A stretch of DNA of 64,000 nt from positions 1-64,000 of the forward strand of contig JALOOX010000003.1 in the NCBI GenBank assembly GCA_025454175.1. The letters are read 5' to 3'. The translations under genes were made by a program, and so were the position numbers. The DNA comes from Syntrophobacteraceae bacterium. Lineage in GTDB: Bacteria; Desulfobacterota; Syntrophobacteria; Syntrophobacterales; Syntrophobacteraceae. Shown here piece after piece: positions 10,511 through 19,951 of the stretch (within the stretch, counting starts at the first letter, position 1; each line of letters begins with the position of its first letter). Below the pieces are notes generated by a model. That model was not told the origin of the DNA. It worked only from the letters and a program-made list of their open reading frames with translations, and made no database searches.

Positions 10511-10545
10511 TGGTTTCAAGTTTCAGGTTTTTAAGTTGAGTGCTC
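10511..10545. repeat. Short degenerate heptamer array (AAACCTG AAACTTG AAACCAA on reverse strand)
   Basis: ttggtttcaagtttcaggtttttaagttgag; phased at 7 nt. Confidence 0.5.
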
Positions 10546-10621
10546 AAGGTGGAGACCCAGAACTGTCGACGGGCCAAATTGCGACACTGCCTTCCGTCCT
10601 TCCAACTGTGGGCTGTCGGCT

Positions 10622-11362
10622 TCACGACAGGTCCGCCCAGAATGGCACGAAATCCCTGGCCTTGCGCAGTCGGGAGTCCAACGCCCTGAAGTCGGGCTCG
10701 TGCCGTCCAACCAGCTCCCAGAACGACGCCGAATGGTCGAGGTGCACCGAGTGACAAAGCTCATGGATCAGGAGATACCGCACCAGATCAGGGTTCAGGA
10801 AGAGGAGCTTCCAGTTGAGGCTGATGGTGCCTCGAGCGGAAAAGCTCCCCCATCGCCTCTTCTGTCCCCTGATCTGGACCTTTTTGTAGCGGAGCCCGGT
10901 CTCTGCGCTGAGCCCGGCGAGAAGGCCGGGGAGATGCCTGGCTGCCTGGATTTTGACCCAGCCACGGATCATTCGAAGGCACCGCATGCGCTCCTTCAAA
11001 TCCCCCCTGACCTCGATGTGGCGAGGGTCGGATGAAGACAGGCTCAAAGACTCATCGGAGCCGGTGAGATAGGAGACTCGAGCCCGGAGCCCGATGGCCC
11101 TCAAATCCAGGACTTCAGGCAGCGGAAGACTCGATGCGTCCATCGAGGGCACCGATGCCGAGCGCTGCAGGTGCCTCGCGATCCACTCCCCGTGCCTCCT
11201 CAGGATCCCGGGGACCTCCCGGACGTCAAAGCCCACCGGGACCACAACCTCGAGGTCCTTGCCGGGAGCCACCCGCAAGAGCACCCGCCGGGCGCGACTG
11301 CTCACACGAACGCTATGAGCCGGCAACGGTGCAGGGGCTTCGGTCCCCTTGTCGGCGCCCAT
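10622..11362 (-). CDS. YgjP/SprT-like zinc metallopeptidase (DUF45/M48-type)
   Basis: KRRWGSFSARGTISLNWKLLFLNPDLVRYLLIHELCHSVHLDHSASFWELV; start uncertain. Confidence 0.85.
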   Translation of the reverse strand: MGADKGTEAPAPLPAHSVRVSSRARRVLLRVAPGKDLEVVVPVGFDVREVPGILRRHGEWIARHLQRSASVPSMDASSLPLPEVLDLRAIGLRARVSYLTGSDESLSLSSSDPRHIEVRGDLKERMRCLRMIRGWVKIQAARHLPGLLAGLSAETGLRYKKVQIRGQKRRWGSFSARGTISLNWKLLFLNPDLVRYLLIHELCHSVHLDHSASFWELVGRHEPDFRALDSRLRKARDFVPFWADLS

Positions 11363-11366
11363 TCCC

Positions 11367-12026
11367 TCAGAACCCCAGGTCTTCATTGATGAGAACGACC
11401 TTGATGCGCCCCTTGGGAAATGACTTCTCGACGATGGACCAGCTGTTGCAAATGCGGTCGGGGCTCTTGCAGTCATGGCAGTAACTGGTTTCGGCACAGG
11501 GTGTCTTCTTGTCGAGCCGCATGGCATTGACCGGCGCCGCGTAGTTCTTGACGCGAAAGGTGGCCTCCTCGACGTCGGGAACGATCTTGTTGCGCCCGAC
11601 GAGGATCACCACGGACCTGGGTCCGAAGGTGATGGCGGCCACGCGGTTTCCGATCATGTCGAGGTTCACGAGCTTGCCCGTTTCCGTGAGGGCATTGGTC
11701 CCGGTGATGAAAAGATCCACCAGGAGGGATTTCCGCCTCAGCTCCACCATCTCCTCGGGCGGCATTCCCTTTTGATAAGTGTCGATGACCTCCAGGGAGG
11801 GGAGCCGGCGCACCTTTTCGTAAAGCCCTGGGTTGACGAAGGTCATGGAGCCTCCCCAGGAAACTGTTTTGGCGCCGCTCTTGGGGATGATCTCCTCCAG
11901 CAGGATGGAGCCGGCCTCGAGGGAGCTCTCGGCCAGGTGGACCTCGAAATGGTTGGCTTCGAGGACCGATTTGACCTCCGTCAGGCGTTTCAGCCAATAG
12001 TGGTCGATGGGCTTGTCCATTCTCAT
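11367..12026 (-). CDS. LUD domain protein (LutC/YkgG-like)
   Basis: SWGGSMTFVNPGLYEKVR...FITGTNALTETGKLVNLDMIGNRVAAITFGPRSVVILVGRNKIV; Cys cluster YCHDCKSPDRIC. Confidence 0.9.
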   Translation of the reverse strand: MRMDKPIDHYWLKRLTEVKSVLEANHFEVHLAESSLEAGSILLEEIIPKSGAKTVSWGGSMTFVNPGLYEKVRRLPSLEVIDTYQKGMPPEEMVELRRKSLLVDLFITGTNALTETGKLVNLDMIGNRVAAITFGPRSVVILVGRNKIVPDVEEATFRVKNYAAPVNAMRLDKKTPCAETSYCHDCKSPDRICNSWSIVEKSFPKGRIKVVLINEDLGF

Positions 12027-12270
12027 CTCCGATCGGTGTTGTGGGATCCATCGGCGTCTGGCATTCTAAAGAGAATCCGCATGGGTTCAGCGGCGCCGCC
12101 GATGGTGTCCGTCCAACATAATCCAATATCGGCATGGCCACAACAGCGGGAAAGCCCGTTTTGCGCCGGAGCGCAAACTGACTTGATTCGGGCGTGCCGA
12201 ACGGGTCTCCCGGCGGACAGCATCGAGGGGTTCGGGATATGAGCAGGCAACGACCTGGGAGGAGTGAGCC

Positions 12271-13335
12271 ATGGAACGGAGGATGGTCTGTCTGGCCCTG
12301 TTGCTTGGTCTTCTGTGTGCCCGCGCCGGAACTGCGTTGAGCGCCGAGGATCCGGTCCATGGGTGCATTCATAAAAGAACGGGTGCTCTGAGGGTCGTTG
12401 TCGACGGCTCACTCTGTAAAACGTGGGAGACTCCTCTCGTCTTTCACTCCATGGGTCCGCGGGGCCCGGCAGGTCCCCCGGGACCGCCCGGGCCGGAGGG
12501 CCCCCAGGGCCCGCCGGGACCCCGCGGCGATGCAGGCCCGCCGGGACCTGCCGGGCCCAAAGGAGAAACGGAGTCGAAAGCGGCGCCATCGATCCCGCCA
12601 GGTGCTGGTGGTGGAGATCCAGCCATCGACGGGCCGCCGAGTGGATTCCGGGCCCAAGGGCAGGGGGCCGCGGATCATTCATGGGGGGCGGGCTGGCTGC
12701 CGCCGGCCATGCTCCTGACCAGTGCCGCCCTCTCCTTTGTGGCCATCTGGGTCTCCCTGGCTCTTTACGGGATGTCTTCAAGGCGCGAGCAGGCTGACGC
12801 GCAATGGGTCGGAAGCGTGGCGAGGGCCCTCGACCGCCTGGAGCATGCCGTGGACCGATTCAACCACGGCATCTTCGTCCATTACGAGGAGAATCTGGCC
12901 TGGCTGCGAGGGGTGAAAGGTGGGCAGCCTTCCTCCAGCCCCGAAACGCCGGAACCCGGCATCTCGTCCGATTTTCAGGCGAAACCCCATCAGGATCCCG
13001 CCGGGAGCGAGAGGAAGAAGGGAGCCCTTTCGGGGCTGCCCGGCCGCGAGACCGCTCCAAGGCAGGATGGCGCCGCCATTGCGCGGATCATGGGCTCCTC
13101 GACCCGAATGGAGCCCGAGGCTCGAATCCGAATCGTCCACGATACCGTCATCGACGCCGTGGTGCAGATCGTCACCCTGGCCGGCGAGACGACGCCCCGC
13201 GACCTCAAGGCCGTTCTCAAAAAGCGCTGTTCCGAGCAGGAATTGCTGGAGGCCCTGGCCAGGGCCCGGGATGCGGGAATCCTGGCGTGGGAAGGTCCCG
13301 AGGACACCGTCCGGTCTCGATTGAAGGGGCTCTGA
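12271..13335 (+). CDS. Collagen-like (Gly-X-Y) membrane protein
   Basis: Signal peptide, [58 protein letters not shown], one TM segment, C-terminal charged helical region. Confidence 0.8.
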   Translation: MERRMVCLALLLGLLCARAGTALSAEDPVHGCIHKRTGALRVVVDGSLCKTWETPLVFHSMGPRGPAGPPGPPGPEGPQGPPGPRGDAGPPGPAGPKGETESKAAPSIPPGAGGGDPAIDGPPSGFRAQGQGAADHSWGAGWLPPAMLLTSAALSFVAIWVSLALYGMSSRREQADAQWVGSVARALDRLEHAVDRFNHGIFVHYEENLAWLRGVKGGQPSSSPETPEPGISSDFQAKPHQDPAGSERKKGALSGLPGRETAPRQDGAAIARIMGSSTRMEPEARIRIVHDTVIDAVVQIVTLAGETTPRDLKAVLKKRCSEQELLEALARARDAGILAWEGPEDTVRSRLKGL

Positions 13336-13407
13336 GCAGCCCGGTGTACTCTTCCGTCGCCGCAACGCCCGCATGCCGCCGGCCCGGGAGAGCGGGAGCA
13401 GTGGGAG

Positions 13408-14481
13408 TCATCCGATTCGGCTGGCGGGAAGGCGGATGGTGAATACGGTTCCCTTGCCCGGCTCGCTCTCGACGGAGAGGGTCCCCCGGTGCTCCTGGAT
13501 GATCCTGAGGGCCAGGGTCAGGCCCAGGCCGGGCCCCGAGGTTTTGGATGTGAAGAAGGGGTCGAAAAGGTACTTGATCTTGTCCTTGGGAATCCCCTTG
13601 CCCGAGTCGGTGATGGAAACCACCACCCTGCCATCGTCAACGCGGCTCGCCATTCTCAGGACTTTACGGGAAATCCCCTGCATGGCCTCGATGGAGTTCT
13701 CAACGATGTGAGAGAGAGCGAGCTTAATATTCTCCCGGTCCAGGGCGAGGGCCGGAAGGTCCTCCGTCAGGTCCGTCTCCACTTCGACATCCTCGGCCTC
13801 GAACCATCGCCGAAACTGGCTTCGCACCTCCTCGATCACCGCATTGATGTCTTCGGGCTCCTTGTATGAAATCGCGGCGGTCTTGAGCTCCACCAGGTGC
13901 TTGATCATCTTCTCGAGCCTCGACACTTCGTCGAGAATGATCCGGGCGTATTTGCGGTTCGGGTCCCCCTCGGCAAGGTTTTCGAGGATCCTCCGGGCAA
14001 AGCCGCCGATGGATGTCAGGGGATTCCGCAGTTCGTGGACGACCCCCTCCATCATTTGGTCCAGGGCGTCGAATTTTTCCTCCTGAGCCAGTTTGTCCCT
14101 CGCCGCCCGGGCAGCGAGGAGCGACTTGATGCGCGCGGAAAGCTCGGCGTAGTTGAAAGGCTTCGCAACGTAGTCCTGGGCGCCGGCGTCCAATCCCCTG
14201 ACCTTGCTATCCACCTCTCCCTTGGCCGTGAGCATCAGCACGGGTATGTACGCGGTCTTGCGGTTGGACTTGAGGTTCCGGCAAACCTCGTAGCCGTCCA
14301 GCTTCGGCATCATGATGTCCAGAATGATGAGATCGGGGCTGCCTTCCCTGGCCCGCACCAGGCACTCCTCCCCGTCGTAGGCCTCGATGGTCTCATACCC
14401 CTCATGGCGAAGCCTTTTTCTGAGGAGCTCGACGACATCCACCGAGTCATCCGCGATCAGTATCCTGGCTTTACTCTCCAC
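13408..14481 (-). CDS. Response regulator/histidine kinase hybrid (REC-HisKA-HATPase)
   Basis: ILIADDSVDVVELLRKRL; VVHELRNPLTSIGGFARRIL; GPGLGLTLALRIIQEHRGTL. Confidence 0.92.
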   Translation of the reverse strand: MESKARILIADDSVDVVELLRKRLRHEGYETIEAYDGEECLVRAREGSPDLIILDIMMPKLDGYEVCRNLKSNRKTAYIPVLMLTAKGEVDSKVRGLDAGAQDYVAKPFNYAELSARIKSLLAARAARDKLAQEEKFDALDQMMEGVVHELRNPLTSIGGFARRILENLAEGDPNRKYARIILDEVSRLEKMIKHLVELKTAAISYKEPEDINAVIEEVRSQFRRWFEAEDVEVETDLTEDLPALALDRENIKLALSHIVENSIEAMQGISRKVLRMASRVDDGRVVVSITDSGKGIPKDKIKYLFDPFFTSKTSGPGLGLTLALRIIQEHRGTLSVESEPGKGTVFTIRLPASRIG

Positions 14482-14884
14482 TGCCGGCGCTCCTCCCCCG
14501 TGCCCCCAGGTGAAGCTCTATCTCGGCTGCGAGGGTGCGCACGTTGATGGGTTTGGCGATGTACCCCACACAGCCCGCGGCGAGGGCGCTTTCCCTGTCC
14601 CCCCGCATGGCGTGGGCGGTCAGGGCGATGATGGGTGTCTTCTCGAGCTCCTTGATGCGCTTGAGCCTCCTTGTGACTTCGAGTCCGTCCAGCTTCGGCA
14701 GCGAGAGGTCCATCAGGATGAGATCAGGCTTCTCGCTGAATGCCTTGTTCAGGGCCTCTTCCCCGTCCGCCGCCTCGATGATCAGAAATTCATGCCGGCC
14801 GAGCACCTTTTTGACCAGGTCACGACTGTCCACATTGTCATCAACCACGAGGATTTTCCTTGGACCCTGCTCCCTCGCCTCCAC
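14471..14884 (-). CDS. Single-domain response regulator
   Basis: ILVVDDNVDSRDLVKKVL...LILMDLSLPKLDGLEV...PIIALTAHAM. Confidence 0.92.
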   Translation of the reverse strand: MEAREQGPRKILVVDDNVDSRDLVKKVLGRHEFLIIEAADGEEALNKAFSEKPDLILMDLSLPKLDGLEVTRRLKRIKELEKTPIIALTAHAMRGDRESALAAGCVGYIAKPINVRTLAAEIELHLGARGRSAGSGE

Positions 14885-17630
14885 GGTCTTTTCCTCCCTC
14901 GACGAACCGCCCTTCGCTCACCTTGCGTATGCAGCTCTTGAGCTCCCCGGCGAGATCTTCCTCGCCCAGGAAACCCTTGTTGAATATGGCCTTGATGCGT
15001 CCGTTCAGGGCTTCGACCTCCTGTGCGGAGAATTCCCGCGAGGTGAGGACAATGAGAGCCAGGTCCCGGGTCTTCTCACTGGTCTTGATGAATTCGACGA
15101 CGTCAAGACCGCTTTCCCGAGGAAGAGCGAGGCTCAAGATCACCATGTGCGGTCTGAAGTCGACCATGGTCCGAATGGCGTCATCGCTGTTATAGCACAC
15201 CGTGACCTCGTATCCCGCCTCTTCGAGGGACCGCCCGATGAATCGCACCGTCTCGGCGTCGTTGTCCACAACCAGAATCCGGCTGACGGGGGTCCGACCC
15301 TCCAGGTTGCGGAGCTTCTTCAGCAGCACCTCCTTGGCCATCGGTTTGGTGATGTACTCGGCGGCCCCCAGGCTGAATGCCTGCCGCCGGTCGTCCAGGA
15401 TGGAAATGATGATGACCGGGATATCCTGGGTATCCGGATCTTCCTTGAGCTCGCGAAGCACCTGCCAGCCGTCCTTGCCGGGCATGAGTATATCCAGGGT
15501 GATGGCCGCCGGCTCGACGGATTTTGCCTTCGCCACCGCGTTCTCTCCGGAGAGGAGACCGATGACCCGGTATTCATCTCCCAGGTATTTCCTGATGACG
15601 TCCAGATTGTCCGGGTTGTCATCGATGGCAAGCACGGTCTTCTCCGACCCCTCCGCGGCCTTCGAAAGCTCGCCCTGCCCTGGAAACGCCTCCCCTTCGG
15701 TCCCGAGGACGATCTTTTCCACCAGCTCGCAGCCCCTGCAGAAATCCGCCTTCTCGGGAAAACTGGCGATTTTCAGGCCGGCGCAATGAGTGCCCATGAT
15801 CAGCCAGCACCTGGCCTCCTCGCTGCCGTAGGCGGGGCAGCTGGGGTGTCCGCATCGGGCGTAATGCCAGCAGCGGACCTGCCTTCCCGCAAACTGGGGA
15901 TTCCTCAGGAACGTCTCCACGGGCGTCCCGAAATACTCGGCCAGGGCATCGGCCATCCTGCTTTCGATCAAAGGCTCGGAGGAGCCATCGAGGACTTCCC
16001 TCGAAAGGGGGATGGTGAAACGGAAGCGGCTTCCCTTTCCGGATTCACTCTCCGCCCAAATCATCCCCTTGTGGAGCGCCACCAGGCCCCTGGCAATGCT
16101 GAGCCCAAGGCCGGTACCCTCCTGCTGACGCAGGGTGGTGAGATCCACCTGGACGAACTTGTCGAAGATCTTGTCGAGGTCATCCTCCTTGATGCCCATC
16201 CCCGTGTCTTCCACCCAGATCTCCGCGAAAAGCGGGACCTCCCCGGGCTTCACCCCGCGCTCGGACAGCCTGGCGGAGATGACAATGCCCCCTTCTTCAG
16301 TGAACTTCACGGCATTGGACAGGAGGTTCACCAGTATCTGCCTGATGGCATCCTCGTCTCCGTATATCCGGGAGGCCTGAGGGTCCACGGAACAGGTCAG
16401 CTCCAGCTCCTTCTTTCTCAACATCGGCTTAAAGGTGGACACCACCGATTCGATCACCCAGTTCAAATCCACTTCCCTGGAGCTCAGCTTCATCCTGCCC
16501 GACTCGATCTTGGAGATATCCAGGATGTCGTTGATGAGCTGCAGAAGATACCGGGAGTTGGATGCGATCTTCTCGAGACTTTTTGCCTGTTCGTTGTTGA
16601 CGGGGCCGTCCACTCCGTCGATGAGCAGGTCCGTGTAACCAATGATGGAATTCATGGGGGTGCGGAGCTCGTGGGACATGTTGGCCAGAAACGTCGACTT
16701 CAGCTGATCCAGCTGCCTCAGCTCCCGGTTGGCTTTTTCAAGGAGGTTGACGAGCCGGTTCCGTTCATTGAGGAGGGTGGTCTTCCTCATCACCTCCTCT
16801 TCCAGCGTTCTCCTGGCGGAGGAGACCGCTTCCACCATGCCGTTGAACGTCTTTGCGAGGATTCCGATCTCATCTTCGGTCCTGACCGGGCACGATACCC
16901 CCATGTCCCCCTCGGCGAACCGCCTGGCTTTTTCCGCGAGATCCCGCAAGGGGTGGTTGATGAACCGGCTCACCACGAGCCACGTCACGAGGGCAACGAG
17001 GGTTATGCCGAAGAGAGTCAGGAGGATGGTGCGGTTTCGCTGGTCCGTCACCGTTTGGTAGGCTCGCTCGACATCCATGCGGATGGCCATGGTGCCGAGG
17101 ACTTTTCTCGATGCGCCGTGGCAGTGATGGCACTCCTGCTCGTTGAGGATGGGGTAGAAATAGACGAACCGCTTTCTCCCGTGAGCCTCGTCCTCGAACT
17201 GACTCTCGGGAGGCTCACCGGTCACGAGGATTCGGTCCAGGGTCTTCAGGGCCTCTCGGTTCTGAATGGTATTCGACAATCGGGTGCCGATCTTCTCCGC
17301 GTGAGTGGTGTAGACGACCTCCTGTTCGAAGTCGCATATGAAGAGCTCAATGTCCTCCGCCGTGCGCCGGATGTCCTTCATCTGCTCCATGATGGCCTGG
17401 GCATCCCCCACGGCCATCGGATGCTTGATGCCGGCGTAGGTGGCACTGGCCAACTCCTTGGCGGCCATGTGGATCAGTTCCACCCTGTCCCGGGTGCCGA
17501 AGTAGATGCGCACCACGACTTCGGCTCCCATGATCAGCAGTATCGTGGTCACCATGGCAATGAGAATTTTGTTCGCCACGCTCTTCCTGACGAAGCTGAA
17601 CATGAGCTTCTCCCCGATCCTGCCGGACAT
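14841..17630 (-). CDS. Membrane hybrid histidine kinase with periplasmic CxxCH sensor, HAMP, HisKA/HATPase, Cys-rich linker and two REC domains
   Basis: ECHHCHGASRKVLG; HAMP; FLANMSHELRTPMNSIIGYTDLL; CWHYARCGHPSCPAYGSEEARCWLIMGTHC...CRGCELV; two C-terminal REC domains. Confidence 0.93.
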   Translation of the reverse strand: MSGRIGEKLMFSFVRKSVANKILIAMVTTILLIMGAEVVVRIYFGTRDRVELIHMAAKELASATYAGIKHPMAVGDAQAIMEQMKDIRRTAEDIELFICDFEQEVVYTTHAEKIGTRLSNTIQNREALKTLDRILVTGEPPESQFEDEAHGRKRFVYFYPILNEQECHHCHGASRKVLGTMAIRMDVERAYQTVTDQRNRTILLTLFGITLVALVTWLVVSRFINHPLRDLAEKARRFAEGDMGVSCPVRTEDEIGILAKTFNGMVEAVSSARRTLEEEVMRKTTLLNERNRLVNLLEKANRELRQLDQLKSTFLANMSHELRTPMNSIIGYTDLLIDGVDGPVNNEQAKSLEKIASNSRYLLQLINDILDISKIESGRMKLSSREVDLNWVIESVVSTFKPMLRKKELELTCSVDPQASRIYGDEDAIRQILVNLLSNAVKFTEEGGIVISARLSERGVKPGEVPLFAEIWVEDTGMGIKEDDLDKIFDKFVQVDLTTLRQQEGTGLGLSIARGLVALHKGMIWAESESGKGSRFRFTIPLSREVLDGSSEPLIESRMADALAEYFGTPVETFLRNPQFAGRQVRCWHYARCGHPSCPAYGSEEARCWLIMGTHCAGLKIASFPEKADFCRGCELVEKIVLGTEGEAFPGQGELSKAAEGSEKTVLAIDDNPDNLDVIRKYLGDEYRVIGLLSGENAVAKAKSVEPAAITLDILMPGKDGWQVLRELKEDPDTQDIPVIIISILDDRRQAFSLGAAEYITKPMAKEVLLKKLRNLEGRTPVSRILVVDNDAETVRFIGRSLEEAGYEVTVCYNSDDAIRTMVDFRPHMVILSLALPRESGLDVVEFIKTSEKTRDLALIVLTSREFSAQEVEALNGRIKAIFNKGFLGEEDLAGELKSCIRKVSEGRFVEGGKDRGGEGAGSKENPRG

Positions 17631-17636
17631 GTGGTT

Positions 17637-18134
17637 TCAGTGAGCCCCGCCGTGTATGAGCGGCTTGTATCGGAATGCCCTGACCCGCTCGGATGTGTGG
17701 CATCTCTCGCAGTCTTCCTGAGTCAGCCGCCCCTTGATGTCCGCCGGCTTCGTGCTCTCGGCGTGGAATTCCCCCGGACCGTGACAGACTTCGCACCCGG
17801 CGTTCTTCAAATGAGGCGTCGCCTCTTCGCTGACAAACCCCCCCGGCTCGCCGTACCCGGTGGTATGGCAGAAATAACACCCCTGCAATTCCTCCTGGGT
17901 GAGCTTTTTTCTGAGCCTCACGATGCTCTGGAATGAAGTGCTCTTCTTGGCGTGAGCGCTGAACGATTCATATTGTTTTTCGTGGCAGCCCTTGCATGCC
18001 AGGGAGCCCAGGTAGGTTGGAGTGCCCTCCGGCTCCGCAAGGACCCGCGGCGCCAGCCCCCAAAACAGAAGAAGCGCAGCCCCGAGAAGGGCGGGACCGT
18101 AAAGCTCGAATCCATACCCGGTTTGAATGCCCAT
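17637..18134 (-). CDS. Tetrahaem c-type cytochrome (c554-like)
   Basis: CKGCH, CYFCH, CEVCH, CERCH motifs after a signal peptide/TM. Confidence 0.88.
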   Translation of the reverse strand: MGIQTGYGFELYGPALLGAALLLFWGLAPRVLAEPEGTPTYLGSLACKGCHEKQYESFSAHAKKSTSFQSIVRLRKKLTQEELQGCYFCHTTGYGEPGGFVSEEATPHLKNAGCEVCHGPGEFHAESTKPADIKGRLTQEDCERCHTSERVRAFRYKPLIHGGAH

Positions 18135-18304
18135 GCGCACCCCCTTTCTCATGTCAGGAAGTCGCTGTGGAGTCCTCCCGCGAATCCGCTCGCTTCTCTC
18201 TTCTCGAAAGAGGCGGAAGGATCGGCCATCAGCACGGCACCTCGGTTTCCGGTGGAGAGGCAACAGTTCAGGCAGCGGTGGAGCGGAAGAGTTTCAACGG
18301 GATT

Positions 18305-19804
18305 TCACAAAACAGTATAGCACATTGGAGCGCCCGGCAAACTCACTTCATGAGGATCAAACGGGGGCAGCGCTCGAGGAAGTCCGAGGGAATCGTGAAA
18401 TCCACCGGCTGACAGTTCGACTCTCAACAGACCCGGGAACACCTCGTTGTAGAGCTCGAGGCACCACCTCTGAATCATAGATCTCCGTTCTTCCGTGATG
18501 GATTCCGTTTTTTCAAGGTATTCAGCAAACCAGTATATGGAATTCAGGGAAACGATGGCAGCATTGCTGTCCAGAGAGATGAATGACCTGCAGGTTTTGG
18601 CAATTGTCGTATCGATCTTGTTCCTGGTGAAAACGAACGTTTGCCTGGGACGCTTTCCTTCGCGAATGACATTGACGAGATACCTGAAGAGCATTTTCCT
18701 GTAGAATTCCGCTGCCAGCCAATCCTTCCCCTTGTGCTCGTGGAGGAACCCCATGAAGTTGAGGCTCACTTCATGGTATCGATTGACCACCTTGCTCCGG
18801 GTCTTGCAGTCGTCTATGTTCCAGCCCGTTCGGCTGTTCAGAATCAACTCGAAACGCTGCCTCAGGTAATCGGCCTGATAGACTTCGTCTTTGAGCGGGA
18901 TCCTTATGGTCCTCAGCCTTGAAGCCAGCTCCTCCATGTCGGTCTGCGTGAAGCCAGGCCTCAGGAAAGGAGCCATGCAGGCCATGACCAGGATGTCGAT
19001 GATCTCGTTTCCTCCAATGACTTCCGGAGATGTGCATACATCGTAATAAACGTCCTGGACCAGGTCGGCGACCATTTCCTGGCAGTTGTTGGCCATCATG
19101 AATTCAATAGTCTTGAAGAGGTTGTCCGGATCGTGCTCGGGATACTCCTTGAAGTAGTTCAGAAAGCCCGCCACCTCGTCCTTGCGACCGATGGCGATCA
19201 TATGGGCGATGATGTCACGGTCATAATAGCCGAAGCTCTTGAGATAGGAGTCGGGGAACTGGGTGCGCATTTTCAATAGAAGATCGATGTATTCGGCATG
19301 CCTGCCTTCACTGACATATTTGCCGCCAAGCTCGAACAGCACGTCCATGTGCAGTTCGAGATTCGGAACCAGTTTGGGATGGTCACGCAGGAAGCCCTCA
19401 AGATACTGCCTGATCTCGTCGGTCCCGCGCATTTTCTTGTACTCTTTCCACCACCGATCCACGATCTCCTCTTCGGCATCGCTGATCCGGGGGATCTCCT
19501 CCGGCACACTCCTGCGCGGACTGCTTTCCGCTTTGGGAGCCTCGGAAGCCTCTTCCATTTCCTCCTGGTCATCGATCTCGTCTAGAGCATCATCGTGGAG
19601 CTCGTCTTCGGATTCCTCCTCATCGAGTGCGTCCTCGAAAAGCTCATCGTCCTCCTCGGCTTGCCTCCTGGCTTGAATCGCTCTCCTCTCCCGATCCTCC
19701 AAAAGGGATCGTCTCGCTTCCTCCTCCTTCGCGAGACAACACTTCTTGTATTTCTTGCCGCTCCCACAGGAGCAGGGTGCATTTCGTCCTATTTTGGCCA
19801 TCAT
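18305..19804 (-). CDS. SEC-C motif protein
   Basis: N-terminal IGRNAPCSCGSGKKYKKCCLAKEEE followed by acidic linker and large uncharacterised domain. Confidence 0.8.
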   Translation of the reverse strand: MMAKIGRNAPCSCGSGKKYKKCCLAKEEEARRSLLEDRERRAIQARRQAEEDDELFEDALDEEESEDELHDDALDEIDDQEEMEEASEAPKAESSPRRSVPEEIPRISDAEEEIVDRWWKEYKKMRGTDEIRQYLEGFLRDHPKLVPNLELHMDVLFELGGKYVSEGRHAEYIDLLLKMRTQFPDSYLKSFGYYDRDIIAHMIAIGRKDEVAGFLNYFKEYPEHDPDNLFKTIEFMMANNCQEMVADLVQDVYYDVCTSPEVIGGNEIIDILVMACMAPFLRPGFTQTDMEELASRLRTIRIPLKDEVYQADYLRQRFELILNSRTGWNIDDCKTRSKVVNRYHEVSLNFMGFLHEHKGKDWLAAEFYRKMLFRYLVNVIREGKRPRQTFVFTRNKIDTTIAKTCRSFISLDSNAAIVSLNSIYWFAEYLEKTESITEERRSMIQRWCLELYNEVFPGLLRVELSAGGFHDSLGLPRALPPFDPHEVSLPGAPMCYTVL

Positions 19805-19951
19805 CCCATCCTTTCCTCAACGGGTCACCGTTGCGGCTCCCTTCGAACGAGCTCTGCTGCATACAGTCCAAATCCGCTCATGTTCATATGCGAAAGAAAG
19901 GCTCTCGCACCAAGAACCAAACGCTCAACCATTTTCAACGGCGTTATGGCG

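Noticed and set aside
12444-12626. Minus-strand Gly-Pro-rich ORF looking like a second collagen
   Set aside because: Arises because the GGNCCN repeat is nearly self-complementary; the + strand has signal peptide and full-length context.
14535-17936. 1133-aa + strand ORF antisense to the hybrid kinase
   Set aside because: High-GC antisense shadow ORF; opposite strand encodes clear HisKA/HATPase/REC domains.
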